A stretch of 64,000 nucleotides of DNA from WJMT01 sp964599635 (GTDB taxonomy: Bacteria > Acidobacteriota > Aminicenantia > Aminicenantales > Aminicenantaceae), in contig CAZRGM010000009.1 of assembly GCA_964599635.1 (NCBI GenBank), forward strand, positions 1 through 64,000, given 5' to 3'. The notes beneath the pieces are model-generated. The model searched no databases. It had not been told where the DNA came from and saw nothing but the letters and a program-made list of their open reading frames with translations. Positions 34,590 through 44,097 of the stretch are shown here, piece by piece (within the stretch, counting starts at the first letter, position 1; each line of letters starts with the position of its first letter). The position numbers were made by a program, and so were the translations under genes.

Positions 34590-37364
34590 TTATTCCACCC
34601 CAATTCGGACATAGAGAATGCATCCTGATCTAAAAAACGTGACCATATCATTTGTCTCATCTCTGTCGCTTTCTACCTGAAACTGTAAACGAATAAAAAA
34701 CCATCGATCCCCTCTATGATAAGCTTCGCTAACAGAACGTTCTAGTGGTATACTAAAACGCGGTGGTCCATGAAGATTATAGACCTTATCTCCATCCATA
34801 GTGTAAGCTAAACGGCAGGCATCATTATTATCTACACACGAGCTAAAGGATATAATGGTTTGAGCAAGTGGAATAACAACCACTTGGAAATTACCTAGAT
34901 CACTAAAAGGATCGCTCTCATACCATATACTACATTTTGAAATATCCATCTCTATCCAGGCTTCAAAAACCCAGGCTCCTTCAGGAATGACAGAAAGATC
35001 ATAGGCTATTATTCCCCTGCGAGAACTCTGATCGATATGATCGCCCACATCAACATTGGTCGTGGTACAATTGTAATAAGTATGAGTGCTATCCAATGAC
35101 ACAGATCCTGATTGATAGCTATCTAATGGCAGTTCTATTACTCTATTTACAATAGGAAATTCTTCCTCAATACGAAAAGATTCGTCACTTTCATCATACA
35201 CATCTGTGAGATTCACTTCAGGCGTAGCTATGCCACTCACTCTAATCATAAAATCGCCTATAAGGAGATCCTCTGGAGGAATCCAATTATAAGTCCCTGT
35301 ATATCTTCCATGACTTATGGTTAAGTTTTCATCGTTGTCCATCTGTCCGATTCGAGATACCAGAAGTCCTTCAGTGGGTCCTGAGCCGCGAATCAATTCA
35401 AGGTTTACCAAATCGCCGACTCCTTTGGCACACCATTTGATTTCATAACTCTGTTTTTTGTACCAGGTCTCTCCTCCGTTTGGCACAATCACACGCATCT
35501 CGCTCTCTTCTGGGAAGATGAAAAACTCTCGATCGCTCTGGTCCATGAAATCCCCGCTGATGCTCTCGATTCTGACTCGATAGAGGTGATAGCCTGTTTC
35601 CAGGTGGTCAGGAACAAGCCATCTAAGAATCCCATCATTTTCAGTAGAATTCTCAATAGTCATGCACGGATTCTCATCTTTCCATAACTCAATTCTGACA
35701 TATTCGCCTACTTCTTCAGCTCCGATCCAACGAATGCGGTATAGTCCCCCCTTATAATAATGTTCGCCTCCATTAGGACTGAGCACCTCGAGCGCCACTG
35801 GCGGCCCTTCAAGCTTTCTGAGCCCTTCTCTTGGAGTTATCTCACGCATCAGCTCTGGTCGGGGTAAGGAGCTCACCATCCATTCTCTTTCTGTCAGCAG
35901 TTTTTTCCCGGCGGGCATATCAAATACTCTAAAAATAAGCTTTTGTTCTCCGGTCATATCACTCAAAATCGAAGTCTCAAAACTCTTTTTTTCTCCGGGT
36001 CCTAGTTTTTTGACCTTCTGCTGATCCACCACGTGCCCTTCCAAAGAAACCTGAAGAAAACAGGAGGGAATCTCATTCTCCGTGAGGTTCTGGATAGTCC
36101 CTGATAGAAGATAGTGTTTACTGGGACTCAGGGAGAGGCGGTTTTCTTGAAAAGAAACCTTGTTTCCCTCTAAGTCCTGAACATGGGAGATGGAGACATC
36201 CACTCTTTTCTCTATCTCTCCAGTGGATACAAAATAGCGGAGCTTAGGAATTGAGTATTGAACCTGGGGCTGGATGATGTTTAAAGTCACTTCATGAATC
36301 CCAGGTACCTGGGTGGGAAGGGGCGTCTCTTTTCCCAAGCTTAGAATCTGCTGACCCTTTGCAGATAAGCTCAGGGATACAGGCTGAAAAGTCTGCCCAT
36401 CCACCATCCACTGCGCTTTAAATATCCCTGTGCCTTCATACTTCATATCCGCAAACACCAGCAATGGCTGAAATCCTTTGGCCACCTGCTGGTATGATTT
36501 TCCGTCCTCAAACCGAAGCTGAACAAATGATATCTGAAAAGGCGCGGCCATCCCTGTCCGAGAAAGAACATTCAAGGTTATTGATTTAGGATATTTATCC
36601 TGCCCGCAGTGGTCATAAGCTTTCACTGGATAACTGCCTTCTTTTTTATAGATGTGAGTCTCCTTAGATGAACCTTTCTCTTTAATGGTTCCGTCCCCGA
36701 AATCCCATTTAATGCATTGGGACCTAAAATTCGTGGCGGTAAAGATAATCTCCTGGTCCGTAAAAGCCGGGGTCGGTGAGTATGAGAGGGTCCTTAAGTC
36801 CGGAGTCACGATCAACTGCACTTCCACACCAGGTATCCCCTGCTGCCCGTAATAGTCCCAGGCTTTAACCGTATATGTCCCTGGAGTCTTATAGGTGCGA
36901 TAGGCAGTCTGTTTCCCCTGGGTTATAATGGTTCCGTCCCCGAAATCCCACTTGATCTGGTTGGATAGAAAATGATGGGCTTTAAAGGTAACCGATTCAT
37001 TAACTCTGGGATCAGCAGGACTAAAGCTAATAAATCTTCCCTCTCTTACAACCACGATTTGGGTGTCTGTGGGAAAAACCTGTGTTGAGGTCGCGTAGGT
37101 GGCTTTAACCGTGTATGTTCCCGGACTCATGTACTTGTGCCTGGCAGTGGGAGGAGGAAGTTTCTGGGTTGCGCCATCCCCAAAATCCCATTCCACAGAG
37201 CCCATTATGGTCCCTGAAGGAGGGATCACAGTAAAAACAACCTCTTCTCCCATCTCAGGATGGGACGGAATATAGGTAATGGAAGCAAAAACTGTGACCA
37301 CAGTGAAAATAAAGAGGCCCATAAACCATAAAACCTTGGGGTCTTGACTGTATTTACGCCTCAT
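34590..37364 (-). CDS. secreted multi-PKD-domain surface protein
   Basis: 924 residues. N-terminal hydrophobic segment (residues 12-30) is a signal or anchor. Three PKD-type domains follow, each with WDFGDG and a closing GTYTVKA or equivalent (about residues 30-110, 110-190, 190-275). A beta-rich middle comes next, then two repeats beginning PNGGEHYY and PNGGETWY, as in Kre9/KNH-like Ser-Thr-rich surface domains (about 530-720). A C-terminal jelly-roll-like domain ends the protein. No catalytic motif; likely an adhesion or binding protein. The barrel gene lies 42 bases upstream on the same strand, so the two are probably made together. Confidence 0.8.
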   Translation of the reverse strand: MRRKYSQDPKVLWFMGLFIFTVVTVFASITYIPSHPEMGEEVVFTVIPPSGTIMGSVEWDFGDGATQKLPPPTARHKYMSPGTYTVKATYATSTQVFPTDTQIVVVREGRFISFSPADPRVNESVTFKAHHFLSNQIKWDFGDGTIITQGKQTAYRTYKTPGTYTVKAWDYYGQQGIPGVEVQLIVTPDLRTLSYSPTPAFTDQEIIFTATNFRSQCIKWDFGDGTIKEKGSSKETHIYKKEGSYPVKAYDHCGQDKYPKSITLNVLSRTGMAAPFQISFVQLRFEDGKSYQQVAKGFQPLLVFADMKYEGTGIFKAQWMVDGQTFQPVSLSLSAKGQQILSLGKETPLPTQVPGIHEVTLNIIQPQVQYSIPKLRYFVSTGEIEKRVDVSISHVQDLEGNKVSFQENRLSLSPSKHYLLSGTIQNLTENEIPSCFLQVSLEGHVVDQQKVKKLGPGEKKSFETSILSDMTGEQKLIFRVFDMPAGKKLLTEREWMVSSLPRPELMREITPREGLRKLEGPPVALEVLSPNGGEHYYKGGLYRIRWIGAEEVGEYVRIELWKDENPCMTIENSTENDGILRWLVPDHLETGYHLYRVRIESISGDFMDQSDREFFIFPEESEMRVIVPNGGETWYKKQSYEIKWCAKGVGDLVNLELIRGSGPTEGLLVSRIGQMDNDENLTISHGRYTGTYNWIPPEDLLIGDFMIRVSGIATPEVNLTDVYDESDESFRIEEEFPIVNRVIELPLDSYQSGSVSLDSTHTYYNCTTTNVDVGDHIDQSSRRGIIAYDLSVIPEGAWVFEAWIEMDISKCSIWYESDPFSDLGNFQVVVIPLAQTIISFSSCVDNNDACRLAYTMDGDKVYNLHGPPRFSIPLERSVSEAYHRGDRWFFIRLQFQVESDRDETNDMVTFFRSGCILYVRIGVE

Positions 37365-37406
37365 TTTTTTTCTCCTTTAATACCATATTGCTTTTCTCCT
37401 TTTATT

Positions 37407-39398
37407 TTAAAAGGAAAAATTAAACTGGAGAGAAACACTCTCATATGTGTCTGAATGATCCGCATTTTTCACTTTCCTTAAATCTCCCCTTAAGCTAAGC
37501 GCCGCATTGGCTATTTGTTTGATAAGGCTTCCTACATAAAAGTTCAAATAAGAAGAAATGTTGAAGCTGTCTATAATTCCTGAGTCTGTGGCAGTTCGGT
37601 TAAAGGAACTTGATGTTGATACAGACAGAACGCTGGGAATCAAAGTCAGCTCAGCGCTTAGAAACGAATTATAAATTTCTGTCTCCACATTGATTATCTC
37701 ATTTCTGGAAAGGCTGTAGCTCAAAAAAGGATAGATACAAAGAATTTTTCCAAGTTTGATGTTACCTCCCAGATTCGTGGTGAGAACAGTGCTCTCATTA
37801 ACCGGATTGCTGGAGCTTTGAATTTCAGAATAAATGGCTGACAGATCAATGACAGTTGATGGGCTCAATATTAAGCTAAATCCTAATGAGTAATCATTAG
37901 TTGAAAGGTTCTGGAACAGTCCTTCTTTATTCTCTCCGGTGTATGTTTTTAACTGATTTGTTTGATAATTAGAATTAAGGGAAAGCCATTTGAATATAAC
38001 CAGGTTTAAGTTGGCGCCGCCCAGCTTACTGTAGGAAGTCAAACGATCTGGATCATCATCAATATTATCTCTTTCGTCCAAATAAGTCAGATTGAAATTA
38101 ATTTTTTTTGATGAGATTCCCAAAGAAGCCTGATATCCTTTTCTGTCATTGGTAAAATACTGATGACCGATAGGATTAAAATCCTTGCAAATGTTTTTAT
38201 AGGTGGCACTTAATTTAAATACTCCATAAGAAAGATTCCCTCCAATTCTCCAGGCACTGTCTTTTTTTGCCCCTTCTTCATCTTCAAGATTGTCATCGTG
38301 CCAGCTCTGAGCGAATTCGCCGAAAAGATTCAATTTATCATCAAATATCTTTAGCTCCTCTATGAGAGCTAAAGTGTTCCCTTTCCGTTTATCTAAAGAC
38401 AATCCAGCCACGTTTCTTCCTTCAGCCGGATTATCTTTTCCAGATAAATAAATGGCTTTAAGAGTGAATTTTTGTTTGAAAAAACGATATCCAATGATAC
38501 CCCCAAAGAGATTCAAATCCGGCTGAGGAACCAGACCCTCCCATCCCTGCTGCTGCTGGGAGCTGATATCAAAAACATGAAATAAAAAATCCTGATTGTC
38601 AAACTGATACTCAACACCCCGCCTTCCCAGGCCAAAAACAGTATAATCAGATCCGCCGGTAAGAGAAATATCCCCTATTTTCAGGGAATGACTTGGGCTC
38701 GCTGCTGATAACGTCAAGCGGTTTAACTGAAAACTCTGATTCCCTTCCAAAGGATGATTGGTACTGTTTGTATTTATATCCATGTTTATCCGGAAATTCT
38801 CTTTTTTGAAAGATTTGGATAAATTAAGGTTTCCATCTGCCCTAAAATCCTGCTCTTCCTCCATGGATACATCGCTATCCCAGAATCTCTGCTGAAGGCT
38901 TCCGTTTATATAAATCCATTCAGGAAATTTAAATCTTTCTTTTTCAGCTTTAATTTCTTTAGCAGAAAGTAAGGGATACTCCTCTTTGATTTCTCCGGCT
39001 ACCTGGAACGATTCTTCAGGGGCTTTCTCAGGATAAGTCATGACTGTATGGTTTGATTTATAAGAAAAATAATACTCAAATTGGGAAGACACCAGTTGAG
39101 ATGTATCAAGTAAATATAAGTAAGAGGTCTCAGATAATTTTTCCATCTTTCTTACCTGGAATTGATCCCATACTTCAGTTCGATAGAAAAACATCAGCCA
39201 CTTGACTTCTTTTTGAACCTGAACCGTAATTTTTAATTCTTCTCCCTGTTTAAATTCCTTAACAGGAGTGTGAGTGATGATTTGATTCGAAAGAATGAGT
39301 TCATTTGAATCCTGCTGAGCCAGTGAAGGGGAGAAAATCAAGAGAGTCAAAGACCAAATGAAAATTAAACATCTGATCATTCCCTTTTCTCGATCCAT
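37407..39398 (-). CDS. outer-membrane beta-barrel protein
   Basis: 663 residues. Signal peptide ending SLAQQ (about residue 28 of this frame), an N-terminal beta domain (residues 30-160), then a long series of alternating strands (LSLDKRKGNTLALIEE, GGNLSYGVFKLSATYK, KINFNLTYLDER and so on) ending SVSLQFNFSF with a terminal phenylalanine, the hallmark of BAM-inserted barrels. Cargo is unknown. A second Met at residue 7 (39380) is a possible start; the first has AAGGA close by. It implies a diderm cell. Pairs with the PKD protein downstream. An ATA/ATC trinucleotide run lies upstream near 39527-39548. Confidence 0.75.
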   Translation of the reverse strand: MDREKGMIRCLIFIWSLTLLIFSPSLAQQDSNELILSNQIITHTPVKEFKQGEELKITVQVQKEVKWLMFFYRTEVWDQFQVRKMEKLSETSYLYLLDTSQLVSSQFEYYFSYKSNHTVMTYPEKAPEESFQVAGEIKEEYPLLSAKEIKAEKERFKFPEWIYINGSLQQRFWDSDVSMEEEQDFRADGNLNLSKSFKKENFRINMDINTNSTNHPLEGNQSFQLNRLTLSAASPSHSLKIGDISLTGGSDYTVFGLGRRGVEYQFDNQDFLFHVFDISSQQQQGWEGLVPQPDLNLFGGIIGYRFFKQKFTLKAIYLSGKDNPAEGRNVAGLSLDKRKGNTLALIEELKIFDDKLNLFGEFAQSWHDDNLEDEEGAKKDSAWRIGGNLSYGVFKLSATYKNICKDFNPIGHQYFTNDRKGYQASLGISSKKINFNLTYLDERDNIDDDPDRLTSYSKLGGANLNLVIFKWLSLNSNYQTNQLKTYTGENKEGLFQNLSTNDYSLGFSLILSPSTVIDLSAIYSEIQSSSNPVNESTVLTTNLGGNIKLGKILCIYPFLSYSLSRNEIINVETEIYNSFLSAELTLIPSVLSVSTSSSFNRTATDSGIIDSFNISSYLNFYVGSLIKQIANAALSLRGDLRKVKNADHSDTYESVSLQFNFSF

Positions 39399-39621
39399 TG
39401 ATCCTTCACGAGAGGAGAAAAGTCAGGTTGAAATAAAATTGAAAGCTATCGGAATCACCTTTTAAACTTCTATGTCTTTTCCCCCCTAAATGAATTAAAT
39501 ATATAAATTTTTCTTTGTAATATCATCATCATAATAATAATAATAATCTAATGTCAACAAAAATTTCAGTCCTTGCTCATCTATAACATTAAAATGAAAT
39601 CTGAAACACTTAAAAAAAAAG

Positions 39622-39694
39622 TGCGCCAGGCGGGATTCGAACCCGCGACCTTCGGTTCCGGAGACCGACGCTCTATCCACTGAGCTACAGGCGC
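39622..39694 (-). tRNA. tRNA-Arg (anticodon CCG)
   Basis: Minus strand: acceptor GCGCCTG with CTGGCGC (one T-T mismatch), D-loop AGCTCAGTGGATAGAGC, anticodon loop CTCCGGA giving CCG (codon CGG), T-loop GGTTCGAATCC. CCA is not encoded; a T9 tract follows almost directly and may end transcription. The transposase element begins 20 bases from its 5' end. Confidence 0.96.
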
Positions 39695-39714
39695 ATAAAT
39701 TTATTATCTATAAT

Positions 39715-40511
39715 AAAAAACAGTAACACAATACCTTTTTACCATTTTTTCTAATCAATGACTTGTCCTTATGGATCTTTTTTGAGAATCCTAGACCTTC
39801 TTTCCGTCCATTAATATATCATGGGAGCTATTGCTCGAGTTGTCATCCCTGGATGCCCGCATCATATCATCCAACGAGGTAATCGGCGCCAAAAAGTATT
39901 TTTTCATGACGAAGATAAAAAATTCTACCTTCATCTCCTTAGTTATCATTCAAGAAAGGAAAATGTTTCTATATGGTGTTATTGTTTAATGGACAATCAT
40001 GTCCATTTCATAGCTGTTCCACAAAAACCTGAAAGTCTTGCTAAAGCGGTTGGTGAAATTCATAGAAAATACACAACAACAATAAACATCAGGTATAATT
40101 GGAAAGGCTATTTATGGCAAGGAAGATTTCGCTCCTACCCAATGGACCAAAATCATACTTATTCAGCTATACGGTACATTGAGCGCAATCCTGTTAGATC
40201 AATGTTAGTAAAAAATGCAGAAGATTATCCATGGTCAAGTGCCAAAGCACATATTACTGGAAGCTATGATAAAGTTTTATCAGATTTTTATCTTCTAAAA
40301 GAAATAAATGACTGGCTGAGTTATCTACAGAAAAAAGAAACACAAGAAGAACAAATGCTTATCAAAAAATACGCAAAATCTGGGCTACCCTTAGGAAGTA
40401 AAAGCTTCATACTGCAGGCCGAAACAATAACAGGAAGGAAATTAAGAAAAAATAAACCAGGAAGACCGCCCAATAAAAAATAGTAAAAAGGTATTGTGTT
40501 ACTGTTTTTTT
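39715..40511 (+). mobile_element. REP-associated transposase unit with terminal inverted repeats
   Basis: Left end 39715-39743 and right end 40482-40511 are inverted copies of a 29-base sequence (left reads AAAAAACAGTAACACAATAC then CTTTTTACC) with one mismatch. The right copy overlaps the stop codon of the enclosed gene. A third, identical copy lies alone at 31415-31443. This is the arrangement of a RAYT gene bounded by its cognate palindromic repeats. Confidence 0.8.
39821..40483 (+). CDS. REP-associated tyrosine transposase (RAYT, Y1 HUH family)
   Basis: 220 residues. Opens with the typical RVVIPGCPHHIIQRGNRRQKVFF; the HUH metal motif is DNHVHFIA, and the catalytic tyrosine is most likely in HRKYTTTIN, with YLWQGRF and IRYIERNPVRS following, all diagnostic for the RAYT branch of IS200-type transposases. 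Such enzymes nick and move single-stranded REP palindromes. The C-terminal tail (RKLRKNKPGRPPNKK) is basic, as is common in the branch. All motifs look intact. Confidence 0.92.
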   Translation: MGAIARVVIPGCPHHIIQRGNRRQKVFFHDEDKKFYLHLLSYHSRKENVSIWCYCLMDNHVHFIAVPQKPESLAKAVGEIHRKYTTTINIRYNWKGYLWQGRFRSYPMDQNHTYSAIRYIERNPVRSMLVKNAEDYPWSSAKAHITGSYDKVLSDFYLLKEINDWLSYLQKKETQEEQMLIKKYAKSGLPLGSKSFILQAETITGRKLRKNKPGRPPNKK

Positions 40512-40533
40512 ATACTGTTTTTTTATAAAAAGG

Positions 40534-40562
40534 TTGACTCTAAAGTCAAAAAATACTATAAA
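40534..40562 (+). promoter_or_regulatory. predicted promoter with palindrome over the -35, upstream of GGDEF gene
   Basis: TTGACT (40534-40539), 17-base spacer, TATAAA (40557-40562). The -35 is the left arm of a perfect inverted repeat TTGACT-CTAA-AGTCAA (40534-40549), a candidate operator. Leader of about 54 bases without a clear Shine-Dalgarno. Confidence 0.5.
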
Positions 40563-40622
40563 TTTAGTGGGCTGAGAAAAAAGATATAAATCTGATTATT
40601 TAAATCAGTTTAAAAACACTCT

Positions 40623-42695
40623 ATGCTGAGGCTATTCACATTGGATAAAAGCAAAGCCAAAATCAATTCTATCTTAAACAACAGCCGTCTCAGCACATTT
40701 CCCAAAAATATTCTTATCCTCAACAGTAACAGTGATGAAGCCTTTTTCCTGGACAGCCTTTGCTCTAATTCAGGAAGAGTGCATTATGCCCCGTCCGTTG
40801 AAAAAGCAGCTTCTCTAACAAAATCACTGGATTTCAATGTCGTCATTGCCGAAAATATTCTTGCCAGTTATTCCATTCTCCAAGATATTTTCAAAAGCAC
40901 CACCAGCATCATCATAACAGGATATTCGGAAAAAGAAATCATCAATAACGCTAGAGGTTGGCCACAGAATCGGTTTGTTACCACCTTCCTTTTTTCTCAA
41001 ACAGAAAGCAGCCAAAATGTCTTTAAGAGATCTTTGGACACAGCCATGAAACACTCCCTCCTTCTTCTTGAGACTCAGGCTCTCAGAAGGTCTGTCGAAA
41101 GAAAAGAAGTCAATTTCAAAAAAGCCTTTTATGAAATCAAAGAAATAAAAAAATTCCTCAGATCATCTATAGTCAAAGAAATCGAAAAACGCATTGCTTA
41201 TCAAGCAAAATATGATCATTTTAAAAAAGAAAAACTTAAGATCGAAACCTTACTCAAAAAACTTTATATGGCTAATGATGTCACAAGTCTGATCGACACC
41301 ATCTATGAAATCAAAGAACTCATCAATGCCAGCGGAACAACCATCTATATTCTTGAAGAAAATCGCTCCATTGGAAAGTATCTAAAGCCTTTGGTCTGGG
41401 ATGATTCTATCCTCTCTCATGTTGACTTCACCAAACACATCGTTCACTTAAATGATAATGACTTTGCGGCCCAATCAGCCCGGCTTACAAAAATCATAAG
41501 AGCTGAGAATATAAAAAAAGATGAAAGCTTTGCCTCCCGCTACCGAGAACAGCTAAACTCTCCGCTCCACAGCATTATATGCATCCCTATTATCTATAAA
41601 AATGACCTTATCGGAATTCTTGAGGTTTACAACAAAAAGAAAGACAATCATTTCGCCCATTATGGATTTAATCAAATAGACCAGGACACTTTGGTTCACC
41701 TCTCCGAACATATCTCCATCGCCATCACAAAGCTCAATTTGATTCAGTACGACCCCCTTACTGGATTACTGAGACCTGACCCCTTTTTTGAGAAAATCAT
41801 TCAGAAAATCAAACAGGAAAATAAAAGACTTAGAGAAGGAGGAACCTATGCTCTGGTTATGGGGGATGTAGATTGGTTCAAAAATTACAATGACAGGCTG
41901 GGTCATGAATCAGGAAACCGTCTTTTGAGAAAGCTGGGAAGCATCCTTAAGTCTTCCACTCGTGAGGAAGACTTTCTCTGTCGTTACGGAGGAGAAGAAT
42001 TTTTGTTCTTTTTGTCCGGACTCGAAAACCAGGATGAAGCCCTTATCTTTACCGACAGAATAAGAAAAAATGTGGAAGAAACTTATTTTGAAAACCAGGA
42101 AATCCAGCCTAAAAATAATTTAACCATGAGCTTCGGCATTACTCATTTCTCAAGAGACAAATTCAATTCTTCAGAGTCAATCAATAAAGAAAATTTAAAA
42201 AACCTCGTGAATGAAGCTGACACGGCTTTAGCTGAAGCCAAAGGGAAGAGAACTCCTCTCTTAGGAGAGAAAAGGGAATCTATCTGGGACAAAAATAAAA
42301 TTTCCGTTTATCACAGGCAAATCTCAGAAAAAAATAAAATTTTTTCTTCCTTTAAAACTGATGAAAAGAAATTTTCTGAAGAAAAAAGGAAATTTCCCAG
42401 ATATTATTCATCCACTCCCTTAATTTATAAAAACAAAAAGGGCCATGAAGCCATTAAAACCGTCAACATCAGCCAAGGAGGTATCAAGGTCTCAAGCCCT
42501 TTCTCAATCAATCCCTATGAAAATTTAGATATCATCCTCGTTCTAGAAAATAAAGCTTTTGAATGCAGAGGACAAGTGGTCTATTCACAGAAAGGCAATG
42601 GGCATCTTTCTCATTACTATGCAGGGATCGAATTTACAAAAATGTCTCTTGATAACAAAATGATTCTAAAAAAATACTTGGCTTCCCTCTCTTAA
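40623..42695 (+). CDS. diguanylate cyclase with receiver-like, GAF, GGDEF and PilZ domains
   Basis: 690 residues, cytoplasmic, no membrane segments. Receiver-like alpha/beta region (about 28-150) without an obvious phospho-Asp; coiled coil (150-215); GAF (about 220-370); GGDEF (375-545) with active-site GGEEF at 456-460 and an RxxD product-inhibition site at 447-450, correctly five residues before it; PilZ (about 585-690) with RKFPR (589-593) and NISQGG (615-620), the two c-di-GMP-binding motifs. It should make c-di-GMP and also bind it, coupling synthesis and response. An HD-GYP protein is encoded nearby. It starts 140 bases after the transposase. Confidence 0.88.
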   Translation: MLRLFTLDKSKAKINSILNNSRLSTFPKNILILNSNSDEAFFLDSLCSNSGRVHYAPSVEKAASLTKSLDFNVVIAENILASYSILQDIFKSTTSIIITGYSEKEIINNARGWPQNRFVTTFLFSQTESSQNVFKRSLDTAMKHSLLLLETQALRRSVERKEVNFKKAFYEIKEIKKFLRSSIVKEIEKRIAYQAKYDHFKKEKLKIETLLKKLYMANDVTSLIDTIYEIKELINASGTTIYILEENRSIGKYLKPLVWDDSILSHVDFTKHIVHLNDNDFAAQSARLTKIIRAENIKKDESFASRYREQLNSPLHSIICIPIIYKNDLIGILEVYNKKKDNHFAHYGFNQIDQDTLVHLSEHISIAITKLNLIQYDPLTGLLRPDPFFEKIIQKIKQENKRLREGGTYALVMGDVDWFKNYNDRLGHESGNRLLRKLGSILKSSTREEDFLCRYGGEEFLFFLSGLENQDEALIFTDRIRKNVEETYFENQEIQPKNNLTMSFGITHFSRDKFNSSESINKENLKNLVNEADTALAEAKGKRTPLLGEKRESIWDKNKISVYHRQISEKNKIFSSFKTDEKKFSEEKRKFPRYYSSTPLIYKNKKGHEAIKTVNISQGGIKVSSPFSINPYENLDIILVLENKAFECRGQVVYSQKGNGHLSHYYAGIEFTKMSLDNKMILKKYLASLS

Positions 42696-42760
42696 AAAAT
42701 ATAAACAGTCCTACAGTGAATTGTTATTTGTGAAGGGTCAAGTGTAGAAAATAGTTCAGA

Positions 42761-44074
42761 TTAAGACAATTCCTTAAGTATTGAATCAATATATTCATCT
42801 GAAGGGGAAGTTTTTGAGTCAAACTCTTTACCTAAATCCTCAATATATTCAGAAAACGCATCGAAATCATCTTGATTGCTCCAATTTTCCATGCTCACTC
42901 TCTCCAAAATCTCTTTAAGCTTTTCTTCATCAAAAACATCTTTTATATTTTGAGGAAAAAAGCAGTCCCCCATTTCACAAACTCTCATGCATCCCAGAAT
43001 AAATTTCCTTATATTTTCCTGCTCCTGAATGATTTCCTGTTTGATAAAGAAATGCTCTTTGGGTGAAGTCGTATCTTCAAGCTTTTCATAAAGTTTAGAA
43101 GCCTCACGAAGGCCCTTTCTCATTGAGTCTATGACATATTTGCTGTCTAAAGTGATTTTACCCTCATTTTCAAAATACACCACTTTCAATTCATCTTCAC
43201 GACCTTCGGTTTGTCTAAACTTTTCTAGTTCTTTATAAACCTCTAATTCCCTGCTTTCTTCTTCATCCTGCTCTTTTTTCATTTCTTCCTCATCCTGCTC
43301 CTCTAGTTCTTCTCGAATTTCCTCTTCTTCATCTCCTTTAACCTCTTCCTCCTCTAATTCCCTGCTTTCTTCTTCATCCTTTAATTCTTCCTCTTCTTCT
43401 TCCTCGATTTCTTCCTCTTCTTCCTCCTCGATTTCTTCCTCTTCTTCCTCCTCTTCACCTTCCTCTCGCTCCTCTTCTCCCTCTTCCTCCTCTTCACTTT
43501 GATCCTTAGATCCTAATTCTGAAATTCGACTCCCATTTTCTCCTAATAAATCTTTAATCTTGTTGAGTTTCTGAAGTTCATCATCAAGGTCAAAATCTGT
43601 ATCAACAGGGCCTGTATCTTCTAAATTCTCGGTTTCAATCCCATATTTTTCTTCTAAATTTTTTCTCAAAACGGATAATTTACCTGATGCCTCCTCATTA
43701 ATATCTTCAAGTTTCTTATGCAAACTTTCAATAATCTTCAGCTCTTCCAGAGACTTCCCCGTCAATGATTCAATGTCTGACTGGAGCTTCATAACGATTT
43801 TGAGGTGAGTTTTAATATCCTCTTTGATAGACACTTTCTCATCTTCAAAATCAGACAGGAGAGTTTTGTACTCCTGAAGACTTTCTCTCTCTTCGATGAC
43901 TTCACTCTCTATTTCACTTATTTTGCTCCTGGCCTCTTCCTTTTGCCGATTTATGGCCTCTTCCAGCTCTTCCTCAATCTTTCTTTTTCTCTCCTCAAGA
44001 ATTTTATTAAGCTGTTCTTCGACTTCTTCTATGATTGAAGCTGAATTTTTGGGAAAATTTTCTTTCTTTGCCAT
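42761..44074 (-). CDS. very acidic coiled-coil protein of unknown function
   Basis: 437 residues. N-terminal 160 residues are a charged coiled coil (EEVEEQLNKILEERKRKIEE). Residues about 190-290 are almost pure Glu/Asp with short EEIEEE and EEESRELE repeats. The last 140 residues are a mixed, probably folded domain with three cysteines in GCMRVCEMGDC. Two 30-base direct repeats (43240-43269, 43351-43380), 37 codons apart, and two 24-base units near 43403-43450 show expansion by duplication. No family is recognised. The ATG follows AGGAGAT. Confidence 0.75.
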   Translation of the reverse strand: MAKKENFPKNSASIIEEVEEQLNKILEERKRKIEEELEEAINRQKEEARSKISEIESEVIEERESLQEYKTLLSDFEDEKVSIKEDIKTHLKIVMKLQSDIESLTGKSLEELKIIESLHKKLEDINEEASGKLSVLRKNLEEKYGIETENLEDTGPVDTDFDLDDELQKLNKIKDLLGENGSRISELGSKDQSEEEEEGEEEREEGEEEEEEEEIEEEEEEEIEEEEEEELKDEEESRELEEEEVKGDEEEEIREELEEQDEEEMKKEQDEEESRELEVYKELEKFRQTEGREDELKVVYFENEGKITLDSKYVIDSMRKGLREASKLYEKLEDTTSPKEHFFIKQEIIQEQENIRKFILGCMRVCEMGDCFFPQNIKDVFDEEKLKEILERVSMENWSNQDDFDAFSEYIEDLGKEFDSKTSPSDEYIDSILKELS

Positions 44075-44097
44075 TTTTTTATCTCCTGTCCCCTTTT

